Source: Methylobacter marinus A45
GTDB lineage: Bacteria; Pseudomonadota; Gammaproteobacteria; Methylococcales; Methylomonadaceae
Assembly: GCF_000383855.1 (NCBI RefSeq)
Contig: NZ_KB912877.1
Location: 1,212,616 to 1,276,615, forward strand
Length of the DNA: 64,000 nucleotides
Direction of reading: 5' to 3'
Position 1 is the first letter of the stretch; each line of letters starts with the position of its first letter. The notes under the pieces are model-generated. The model was not told where the DNA came from. It saw only the letters and a list, made by a program, of their open reading frames with translations, and did no database searches. Shown in pieces: positions 56,878 to 64,000 of the stretch. Both the position numbers and the translations under genes were made by a program.

Positions 56878-56992
56878 AAAATATTAAAAAATGGGCCTAT
56901 TATACCCGTTTATTCGGCAATGCCACTTCAACTTCTGTAAGTCATCACCTAAACTTTAAGGTTTAATCATTATTCTCGGCATCGATTGCAAT

Positions 56993-58162
56993 ATGGAATT
57001 CAAAGACTACCTTAAAATTTTGGTCCACAAAGACGGCTCCGACCTTTACCTGACCGTGGATGCGCCGCCGGCCGCCAAATTCGAAGGCTCGCTGAAGCCT
57101 TTGGAAAACATCAAGCTGACCCGGGAACGTATCAAGGAAATCGCTTACAGCCTGATGGATGAAGAACAGCAAAAGGCGTTCGAACAGGTGCCCGAAATGA
57201 ACCTGGCGCTTTCCGAACCCGGCATCGGCCGCTTTCGCGTCAATATTTTCAAGCAGCGCAACAGTCTGGCGCTGGTCATCCGCAACATCAAGGTTGATAT
57301 TCCCAATGCCGATAAACTGGGATTGCCGCCCGTGCTGAAAAAATCCATCATGGAAAAGCGCGGCCTGATCCTGTTCGTCGGCGGCACAGGTTCCGGCAAG
57401 TCAACCTCGCTCGCGGCCCTGATCGATTACCGCAACAGCAACGCATCCGGTCATATCATTACCATCGAAGACCCTATCGAGTATATCCACCCGCATAAAA
57501 AATCGCTGGTCAACCAGCGCGAAGTCGGCGTCGACACGCTGAGCTATGAAGACGCGCTGAAAAACACGCTGAGGCAGGCCCCCGACGTCATTCTGATCGG
57601 CGAAATCCGCAGCCAGGAAACCATGGAACACGCGCTGGCTTTTGCCGAAACAGGCCATCTGTGCCTGTCCACGCTGCATGCCAATAACGCCAACCAGGCC
57701 CTGGACCGGATCATCAACTTCTTCCCCGAGGAGCGCCGCAATCAACTGCTGCTGGACTTGTCGCTGAACCTGAAGGCATTCGTCTCGCAACGCCTGGTGC
57801 CTACCGTCGACGGCAAGCGCACGGCCGCCATTGAAATCCTGCTGGGTACGCAACTGGTCCGCGACCTGATCCAGAAGGGCGATATCCATTCCATCAAAGA
57901 GGCCATGGAAAAATCGGAAAACGTCGGCATGCAGACCTTCGACAGCCATCTGTTGAGGCTATTCAAGGAGGGCACGATCTCGCTTGAAGAAGCGCTGAGC
58001 AACTCCGACTCGCCCAACAACCTCAAGCTGAAAATCAACCTGAGCGAAGGGCTCGGTTCGGTTTCGCCCGCCAAATCGCCGGACGCGGCTAGCAGTCTGG
58101 CGGGCTTTGCGCTGGAGGCTATCGAGAAGGAAGAAGACGAGGAACAGGAATCGGCGGAATAA
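56993..58162 (+). CDS. pilU: Type IV pilus retraction-type ATPase PilU
   Basis: This 389-aa hexameric ATPase has Walker A GGTGSGKST, ITIEDPIEYIHPHKKSLVNQRE, Walker B VILIGEIRSQETM and the His box ETGHLCLSTLHANNANQ. The C-terminus with the acidic tail KEEDEEQESAE and the overall length mark PilU rather than PilT. pilT, usually next to it, is not here. Confidence 0.94.
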   Translation: MEFKDYLKILVHKDGSDLYLTVDAPPAAKFEGSLKPLENIKLTRERIKEIAYSLMDEEQQKAFEQVPEMNLALSEPGIGRFRVNIFKQRNSLALVIRNIKVDIPNADKLGLPPVLKKSIMEKRGLILFVGGTGSGKSTSLAALIDYRNSNASGHIITIEDPIEYIHPHKKSLVNQREVGVDTLSYEDALKNTLRQAPDVILIGEIRSQETMEHALAFAETGHLCLSTLHANNANQALDRIINFFPEERRNQLLLDLSLNLKAFVSQRLVPTVDGKRTAAIEILLGTQLVRDLIQKGDIHSIKEAMEKSENVGMQTFDSHLLRLFKEGTISLEEALSNSDSPNNLKLKINLSEGLGSVSPAKSPDAASSLAGFALEAIEKEEDEEQESAE

Positions 58163-58252
58163 TTTCCCCTGATACGGATTGAGACAGGCACGCCTGCACT
58201 TGATGTGATCACGGCTCAGCAATAAGGACCTACTCCACCGGCATTTTTAAGC

Positions 58253-58258
58253 TATAAT
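58253..58258 (+). promoter_or_regulatory. Candidate -10 box for glyQ
   Basis: A perfect TATAAT lies 36 bp before the GTG at 58294. It overlaps the upstream in-frame TTG at 58258, which supports the GTG as the start. The -35 region is weak. Confidence 0.45.
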
Positions 58259-58293
58259 TGACGCCTTTTTATTGCCCAACAGGTTTTGCTGCC

Positions 58294-59208
58294 GTGTCGA
58301 GTATAAATAACGATGTATCCACATTTCAGGGACTTATCCTGGCCTTACAGAAATACTGGTCGAGTCAGGGCTGTATTTTATTGCAGCCCTTGGATCAGGA
58401 AGTCGGGGCAGGCACCTTTCATCCAGCCACATTCCTGCGCGCCATAGGCCCCGAACCTTGGAACACAGCCTATGTCCAGCCCTCGCGCCGGCCGACGGAC
58501 GGCCGTTTCGGCGAAAACCCAAACCGTCTGCAGCATTACTACCAGTTTCAGGTAGCGTTAAAACCGTCACCGGATAACATTCAGGAACTGTACCTGAATT
58601 CGCTGCGGCATCTGGGGCTGGATCTGCTCGAACACGACATCCGTTTCGTCGAAGACAACTGGGAATCGCCCACACTGGGCGCCTGGGGACTGGGCTGGGA
58701 AGTCTGGCTGAACGGCATGGAAGTCACGCAGTTCACCTACTTCCAGCAGGTCGGCGGCCTCGAATGCAAGCCGGTCACAGGCGAAATCACTTACGGCCTG
58801 GAGCGTATCGCCATGTATCTGCAGGGCGTGGAAAGCGTTTATGACCTGATCTGGACCCAAGGCCCGTTCGGCACGGTCACCTACGGTGACGTGTTCCATC
58901 AGAATGAAGTGGAAATGTCGGCCTACAATTTCGAGCAGGCCAACGTCGAGTTCATGTTCCACTGCTTCGACACCTACGAGCAGGAATGCCGCAAGCTGAT
59001 AGAACTTGACCTGCCGCTGCCGGCTTATGAAATGGTGCTGAAAGCCTCGCATGCCTTCAACCTGCTGGATGCGCGCCACGCCATTTCGGTCACGGAACGC
59101 CAACGCTACATCTTAAGAGTCAGAAACATGTCCAAATCCGTAGCCGAAGCCTATTACCAACGCCGGGAATCGCTGGGCTTCCCGATGCTGACAGGACAAG
59201 GAGCATAA
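58294..59208 (+). CDS. glyQ: Glycyl-tRNA synthetase alpha subunit
   Basis: This 304-aa class II catalytic subunit starts at GTG 58294 ([19 protein letters not shown]), which equals the E. coli length. The diagnostic [21 protein letters not shown] motif and the [17 protein letters not shown] block are present. It forms an alpha2beta2 enzyme with GlyS, whose gene starts 2 bp downstream. Confidence 0.96.
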   Translation: MSSINNDVSTFQGLILALQKYWSSQGCILLQPLDQEVGAGTFHPATFLRAIGPEPWNTAYVQPSRRPTDGRFGENPNRLQHYYQFQVALKPSPDNIQELYLNSLRHLGLDLLEHDIRFVEDNWESPTLGAWGLGWEVWLNGMEVTQFTYFQQVGGLECKPVTGEITYGLERIAMYLQGVESVYDLIWTQGPFGTVTYGDVFHQNEVEMSAYNFEQANVEFMFHCFDTYEQECRKLIELDLPLPAYEMVLKASHAFNLLDARHAISVTERQRYILRVRNMSKSVAEAYYQRRESLGFPMLTGQGA

Positions 59209-59210
59209 CC

Positions 59211-61280
59211 ATGGCGACAAGCAAACATTTACTGTTCGAACTGGGCTCGGAAGAACTGCCCCCGACCACCCTGCTGAAAATGGCGACCGCCCTGCTCAAC
59301 AACATCACGCAGGGGCTGAAAGACGCCGAACTGAATTTCAGCGGCAGCCGCTTCTATGCGACGCCGCGGCGCCTGGCCGTACTGATTGAAAACCTGGCCA
59401 CGGCGCAGCCTGACAAGACGGTCGAGAAACGCGGCCCTGCCGTACAGGCGGCCTTTGCGCCGGACGGCACGCCCAGCAAGGCGGCCCAGGGTTTTGCCGC
59501 CAGCTGCGGCACGACTTTCGACAAGCTGGAACGGTTGAAAACCGACAAGGGCGAATGGCTGGCCTTCACCCAGCACATCCAGGGCCAGATCACCGAAAAC
59601 CTGATCCCGGACATCATCCGGCACAGCATTGCCGGGCTCCCGATCGCCAAACGCATGCGCTGGGGCAGCAGCACGACCGAGTTTGTCAGGCCCGTGCATT
59701 GGGCCGTCCTGTTATATGGCGATGCCGTCATCGATACCGAGATCTTGGGGCTGAAAACCGGCGCCGCCACGCACGGCCACCGCTTCCATGCGCCGCAACC
59801 ATTGACTATCGACAAGCCTGAGAACTATGCCCAAATCCTGCTCGAGCAAGGCAAGGTCATTGTCGACTTCGAGCAGCGCAAAACCATGATCAGAAAGACT
59901 GCCGAACAGGCGGCCGCCGCCGTTCACGGCACTGCGCACATCGAAGAAGACCTGCTCGAAGAGATCGCCGCTTTAAACGAGTGGCCGGTTCCGATCACCG
60001 GCAATTTCGATCCACGGTTTCTGGCACTGCCGGCTGAAGTGCTGATCACGACCATGCAGACCAACCAGAAATATTTCCCGGTCAAAAACGCCAAAGGGGG
60101 ATTGCTGCCGCATTTCATCACCTTCAGTAACATCGAAAGCAGCAATCCGCTATCGATACAGCACGGCAACGAGCGTGTCGTGACGCCGCGTTTGTCCGAC
60201 GCCGAGTTTTTCTGGAAACAGGATAGAAAAAAAACCCTGGAAGAGCGTTTATTAAACCTGTCCAGCATCGTCTTCCAGGAAAAACTGGGCACGTTGGCCG
60301 ACAAAACCGAACGCGTCGTCACGATCGCCGAGTATATTGCCGACAACCTCAATGAGAATACCGAACTGGCCAAACGCGCGGCATTACTGGCCAAGACCGA
60401 CCTGATGACCGAAATGGTCGGCGAATTCGGCAACCTGCAAGGTATCATGGGCCGCTATTATGCACTGGCCGACCATGAACCGGCCGAGGTCGCCTGGGCG
60501 CTTGAGGAACAATACTTTCCGAAACAATCCGGCAGCCCGACGCCGGCCAGCAAGACCGGCCAGATTCTGGCCATCGCGGAAAAAATCGACACGCTGACCG
60601 GCATATTCAGCGCGGGGTTGATTCCGACCGGCGACAAAGACCCTTACGCTCTGCGCAGAGCGGCACTGGGCACGCTGCGCATCATTATCGAGAACCGGCT
60701 GAATCTGAATATCAAGGAATTGATCGCGTTCTCGCTGACGCAGTTCACGCACGAATTCGAGCACGATGAAGTTTATAAACTGATCGTCGATTTCGTCTTC
60801 GACCGCCTGAAAGGCTACTGCCTCGATCAGGGCTATAGTGCCGATGAATTTGACGCCGTTATATCGGTGACGCCCGCGGAACCGCTGGACTTTATCCAGC
60901 GCCTGCAGGCCGTTAAAGCATTCCGGCAACTGCCGGAAGCCGAAAGCCTGGCCGCGGCCAACAAACGTATCCGCAATATCCTGAAAAAATCGGATACCGA
61001 AGCGGCCGGCAGCGTCGGCGAATTGAGGGATCCGCAAGAAAAACAGCTGTTAGCTGCTGCCTTGCAATCGGCCCGGGATATCCAGCCTTTACTGGCGGAT
61101 CGCGACTATCAGGCCGCGCTGAACCGTCTGGCCCAGCTCAGAAATGATGTGGATGCCTTTTTCGATCACGTCATGGTCATGACCGATGACCTGGACCTGC
61201 GCGCCAACCGCTTGGCCCTGCTGACGCTGGTGTCCGAACAATTTTTGACCTGTGCCGACATATCCAGATTGCAATCGTAA
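59211..61280 (+). CDS. glyS: Glycyl-tRNA synthetase beta subunit
   Basis: This 689-aa tRNA-recognition subunit starts with an AGGAG site and MATSKHLLFELGSEELPPTTL. It has the beta-subunit HD-like region (AALLAKTDLMTEMVGEFGNLQGIMG) and a C-terminal anticodon-binding domain. Full length; follows glyQ. Confidence 0.96.
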   Translation: MATSKHLLFELGSEELPPTTLLKMATALLNNITQGLKDAELNFSGSRFYATPRRLAVLIENLATAQPDKTVEKRGPAVQAAFAPDGTPSKAAQGFAASCGTTFDKLERLKTDKGEWLAFTQHIQGQITENLIPDIIRHSIAGLPIAKRMRWGSSTTEFVRPVHWAVLLYGDAVIDTEILGLKTGAATHGHRFHAPQPLTIDKPENYAQILLEQGKVIVDFEQRKTMIRKTAEQAAAAVHGTAHIEEDLLEEIAALNEWPVPITGNFDPRFLALPAEVLITTMQTNQKYFPVKNAKGGLLPHFITFSNIESSNPLSIQHGNERVVTPRLSDAEFFWKQDRKKTLEERLLNLSSIVFQEKLGTLADKTERVVTIAEYIADNLNENTELAKRAALLAKTDLMTEMVGEFGNLQGIMGRYYALADHEPAEVAWALEEQYFPKQSGSPTPASKTGQILAIAEKIDTLTGIFSAGLIPTGDKDPYALRRAALGTLRIIIENRLNLNIKELIAFSLTQFTHEFEHDEVYKLIVDFVFDRLKGYCLDQGYSADEFDAVISVTPAEPLDFIQRLQAVKAFRQLPEAESLAAANKRIRNILKKSDTEAAGSVGELRDPQEKQLLAAALQSARDIQPLLADRDYQAALNRLAQLRNDVDAFFDHVMVMTDDLDLRANRLALLTLVSEQFLTCADISRLQS

Positions 61281-61289
61281 ACATCAGGC

Positions 61290-61829
61290 ATGGATCGATA
61301 CGTTCTGCTGGACCGTGACGGTGTCATTAATCACGATTCGGACGACTATGTAAAGTCGCCGGAAGAATGGCGTCCGATCGAGGGCAGCCTTGAAGCCATT
61401 GCCCTGCTCAACCGGCACGGTTATAAGGTCGTCGTCATCACAAACCAATCAGGACTTCAGCGCGGCTTGTTCGATCAGGCCACGCTGGACCGTATCCACG
61501 CCAAAATGCATAGACTGGCCGCTGATAAAGGCGGCAAAATCGACAGCCTTTATTTCTGCCCGCACGGCCCTGCTGACGGTTGCGCCTGCCGCAAACCCAA
61601 GCCGGGCCTGCTGGAATTATTTGCCGCCGACAAACAAGTCAACCTGCAAGGCATACCTTTTATCGGCGATGCGCTACGCGACATCCAAACCGCTCAGGCT
61701 GTCGGCGCCAGCCCGATACTGGTCAAGACCGGCAAGGGTAAAAAAACCCTGACGGATAATCCCGATCTCAACATTCCTGTTTTTGAAAATCTCTATGACG
61801 CAGCAAAGTACCTCGTATCCAGGCAGTAA
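61290..61829 (+). CDS. gmhB: D-glycero-beta-D-manno-heptose-1,7-bisphosphate 7-phosphatase
   Basis: This 179-aa HAD phosphatase has the DxDx nucleophile LLDRDGVIN, the zinc site CPHGPADGCACRKPKPG and VVITNQSGLQRGL. It acts in LPS inner-core heptose synthesis. It is the third gene in glyQ-glyS-gmhB-plsC; its 3' end overlaps plsC by 35 bp. Confidence 0.95.
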   Translation: MDRYVLLDRDGVINHDSDDYVKSPEEWRPIEGSLEAIALLNRHGYKVVVITNQSGLQRGLFDQATLDRIHAKMHRLAADKGGKIDSLYFCPHGPADGCACRKPKPGLLELFAADKQVNLQGIPFIGDALRDIQTAQAVGASPILVKTGKGKKTLTDNPDLNIPVFENLYDAAKYLVSRQ

Positions 61830-62547
61830 AATCCGGCTTTATCTCGGTTCGGCCCTGTTGTTTATCTGTATTTTCACGACCGCTACTCTCGTGGCCCTGC
61901 TGATTTTTTTATGCATACTGGGACCTTTTTCCTTACGCTATAAAGTCGCCACCGCCTGGTGCTCGCTTGTAGTCTGGATGACGAAGTTCTTCTGCGGCCT
62001 CGGCTATGAGGTTGAGGGACTGGAGCATATCAAGGAGTTGGATGCAGCCATTGTATTGAGCAAGCATCAGTCGGCCTGGGAAACGCTGGCGTTACGGCAT
62101 ATCCTGCCACCCCAAACCACCCTGCTAAAGCGCTCGTTGCTTTGGATGCCGCTGTGGGGCTGGGCCCTGGCGACACTGAGACCGATAGCCATAGATCGCG
62201 AAAACCAACGTGCTGCCTTGCGGAAATTATTAGACGAAGGCACTGCTTGCCTGCATGACGGCTTGTGGGTGGTGACTTTTCCGGAAGGCACGCGCACGGC
62301 GCCCGGCGAAGAAAAGAAATTCGGCGCCGGCGGTGCCATGCTGGCGCAAAAATCCGGCTATCCTGTCATACCGATTGCGCTTAATGCCGGGGAATTTTGG
62401 CCTCGCTACAGTTTTTTAAAATATCCGGGAACGATCAAGGTAAGGATTGGCCCGGTCATTGAGAGCCAGGGGCGCAAAGCCGCTGACATCAACGCCGAAG
62501 CCGAAGACTGGATCAGGCAGGCCATGAAGGACATCAGCTCTCGTTAG
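61795..62547 (+). CDS. plsC: 1-acyl-sn-glycerol-3-phosphate acyltransferase
   Basis: This 250-aa membrane enzyme makes phosphatidic acid. The start is the ATG at 61795 (MTQQSTSYPG), overlapping gmhB. Motifs are KHQSAWE (HX4E) near residue 84 and FPEGTRTAPGE near 160, with an N-terminal hydrophobic region. It is the last gene of the cluster. Confidence 0.93.
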   Translation: MTQQSTSYPGSKIRLYLGSALLFICIFTTATLVALLIFLCILGPFSLRYKVATAWCSLVVWMTKFFCGLGYEVEGLEHIKELDAAIVLSKHQSAWETLALRHILPPQTTLLKRSLLWMPLWGWALATLRPIAIDRENQRAALRKLLDEGTACLHDGLWVVTFPEGTRTAPGEEKKFGAGGAMLAQKSGYPVIPIALNAGEFWPRYSFLKYPGTIKVRIGPVIESQGRKAADINAEAEDWIRQAMKDISSR

Positions 62548-62604
62548 GAAACGGACTTGCACTTCATTTTATACAATCATAAAACGCAGAGTAGGCAATA
62601 TGCG

Positions 62605-62610
62605 TATAAT
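62605..62610 (+). promoter_or_regulatory. Candidate -10 box for the lipoprotein gene
   Basis: TATAAT lies about 48 bp before the lipoprotein ATG. No -35 consensus is evident. Confidence 0.35.
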
Positions 62611-62657
62611 GACGGCCTTGCTATTTCAATTTAAGACAGAATAACGGTAACACTTCC

Positions 62658-63098
62658 ATGAAAAAACTACTGCTGATTTCCTTTTCCGCATTGTTTCTTT
62701 CAGCTTGTGCTGACAAAAATCAATATGAACAAGCTGTATTGGAACAAATGAAGAAAGAAAAAGATATCCAGGACTATAACATTGAGCCCCAGCACATGGC
62801 CGACTGTGTGGTTGATTTGACATCAAAAAACATGCCCGGCATTTTCCCTGGCGACCCCAACCGCATGACCGCTTACCGTAACTATACCAAGATGCTGAAG
62901 TTGAAGGATTCTGAAGATCCCAGGAAAACACTGGAAGAATTGCGCAACGATTTCGGCTCGGCCAAGGCGCTTGCCGACGCACATAGCAACTATACCGAAA
63001 GCATGATGAACTGCATCTCCGCCGTCATCATGGAGTCCGAGGAAGAAGCGGCCGCGGAAGAACCGAAGCCAGCGGAGGCGGAGCCGCCTAAAAACTAA
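62658..63098 (+). CDS. Unknown lipoprotein, 146 aa
   Basis: The signal peptide MKKLLLISFSALFLSAC carries a lipobox (LSAC), so Cys17 should be lipidated. The mature part is helical and charged (DKNQYEQAVLEQMKKEKD), has two conserved-looking Cys (ADCVVD, MMNCIS) that may pair, and ends with an acidic Pro/Glu-rich tail. I do not recognise a family. It is monocistronic. The fold and role are unknown. Confidence 0.75.
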   Translation: MKKLLLISFSALFLSACADKNQYEQAVLEQMKKEKDIQDYNIEPQHMADCVVDLTSKNMPGIFPGDPNRMTAYRNYTKMLKLKDSEDPRKTLEELRNDFGSAKALADAHSNYTESMMNCISAVIMESEEEAAAEEPKPAEAEPPKN

Positions 63099-63735
63099 CA
63101 GTCGCCTCAAGGATGGAGGCGATCAAAAATGCCGCATCAAGCCAACGGATTGCGCGGATAGTAATCATAAAAACAGGCTGTAAATTGAATCGGGGCAATG
63201 GCATTGCCCCCCGACTACTGTTGCAAAAATACGGCGTTGCACGATCCGGTTTCTTTGTGCAACAGATCGCGTTACTTCACGGTGAGTGCTGCGCTTGCCG
63301 CAGAAGACCGGTTCCCCGGCCTATCCATCCGCTACCGGCGAGACCATCAACTTATCGCCGCCATCACATGCACGCCCCTGTTATCGAACTTGCCGGACAC
63401 ACCATTGATCAACACCGGATGCGCCTCGGCAATCCGCACCGTCAACTGCGACAAGCATTCTGGTTGTCGCCAAACCTGATGTCAGCCACCTGAGCCTTGT
63501 GGCTGATGGCAGCGGAAACCGGTATACCTATATGATCTGAACGTTCTTTATGCATAACCGGTTAGGTACGGCTTAAAACCGCTTCCATGAATGTATCGAA
63601 TCATCATCGAGCGCTGGGTTGCACAGCCTGATTCAGAGTCCGCTTGAATCAGACTGCGCAAAACACCGACAGATCGAGAGCGCACCGGTCGGGCGATGAG
63701 CGCTATTCGGCTCGCTTTCCTGTGCCGGGGCCGGG
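63099..63735. other. Gene-poor region, possibly decayed coding DNA
   Basis: No intact gene is supported over 630 bp. It holds a perfect 9-bp palindrome GGGGCAATG/CATTGCCCC at 63192-63210. Plus-strand readings around 63300-63540 give protein-like stretches (AYPSATGETINLSPPSH, VVAKPDVSHLSLVADG) that lie in the same or shifted frames with stops between them. This could be a pseudogene remnant or chance. Confidence 0.35.
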
Positions 63736-64000
63736 TTATTCGCTAATGCCGCCGCAGGTTAAATGCGCAGGCTCTAGTAATTTTTCCAGCTCATCCCGGC
63801 CCAGTTCAGTCATTTCAGCGGCAACGTCGATAATTGGCCGGCCCTGTTTATAAGCGGCTTTGGCGACTTCGGCGGCTTTTGAATAACCGATGATCGGATT
63901 CAACGCCGTCACCAGGATCGGATTTTTTGCCAGAGCCTGCTGCAGATTGTCTTCCCGGACAGTGAAACCGGCAATCGCCTTATCGGCCAACACGCGGCTG
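63736..64000 (-). CDS. fumC: Class II fumarate hydratase, C-terminal part (gene continues beyond window)
   Basis: The last 87 codons are visible, entering at the right window edge. SRVLADKAIAGFTVREDNLQQ, the NPILVTALNPIIGYSKAAEVAKAAYKQG block and the C-terminal ELGRDELEKLLEP region match class II fumarase. Aspartate ammonia-lyase has a similar C-terminus, but the LGRDELEKLLEP ending fits FumC better. The enzyme hydrates fumarate to malate in the TCA cycle. Confidence 0.85.
   Translation of the reverse strand, partial: SRVLADKAIAGFTVREDNLQQALAKNPILVTALNPIIGYSKAAEVAKAAYKQGRPIIDVAAEMTELGRDELEKLLEPAHLTCGGISE

Noticed and set aside
58258-58293. Upstream TTG start for glyQ
   Set aside because: The TTG overlaps a TATAAT box; the GTG at 58294 gives the family length and N-terminus.
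63113-63493. Plus-strand 126-codon ORF after the lipoprotein gene
   Set aside because: Low-complexity Arg/His/Pro-rich reading with no ribosome site, overlapping another equally poor frame.

Overview
The window looks like chromosomal DNA of a gammaproteobacterial methylotroph, most likely a methanotroph of the Methylococcales. This is an inference from three things: typical gammaproteobacterial gene orders (pilBCD-coaE-zapD-yacG, glyQS-gmhB-plsC, pepA-holC-valS, lptF-lptG, aas-lplT); genes linked to PQQ and methanol oxidation (a periplasmic MxaD-like protein, a MoxY-type sensor kinase with its regulator, a PQQ-associated beta-propeller); and GC-rich coding DNA separated by AT-richer intergenic DNA full of palindromic repeats. 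No ribosomal RNA or large prophage is present.

Layout. 1-1332 holds the 5' part of a group II intron with its reverse transcriptase, on the minus strand and cut by the window edge; it sits beside a palindromic repeat. 1818-7390 carries the MxaD-like protein, an orphan AAA ATPase, selO (its 3' end is tandemly duplicated) and a cysteine-rich Fe-S protein. 7391-12869 contains a clear MITE-like insertion, the MoxYX-like two-component system, the divergent beta-propeller gene and a GYF-AIM24 protein. 13103-19006 has an orphan sbcC, a globin-coupled diguanylate cyclase and an RcnB/CigR-like protein. 19007-22357 is aas-lplT (phospholipid repair), with aas apparently frameshifted at an A8 tract. 22386-29656 holds an MFS transporter, TetR and LysR regulators, a beta-carbonic anhydrase with an unusual leader, a Nudix hydrolase, a NIF3 protein, tRNA-Asp, a small hydrolase and a split YeeE/YedE transporter.

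From 29765 onward most genes are housekeeping: rimO, cmoB, mlaC, hemB, aroE, a gamma-carbonic anhydrase, lptG-lptF, pepA-holC-valS, pilB-pilC-pilD-coaE-zapD-yacG, a MutT-ThiE fusion, argJ, a sulfur-relay trio (PP-loop thiolase, TusA, CDF transporter), pilU, glyQ-glyS-gmhB-plsC, a lipoprotein and the 3' end of fumC.

The most striking non-gene signal is the intergenic repeat population. It includes a 316-bp MITE-like element flanked by TTAATTAA, with a matching empty site in the same window; a 166-bp highly palindromic element in three copies; a roughly 90-bp palindrome in inverted copies around one gene; and Cttcgtg-type palindromes at five or more places.
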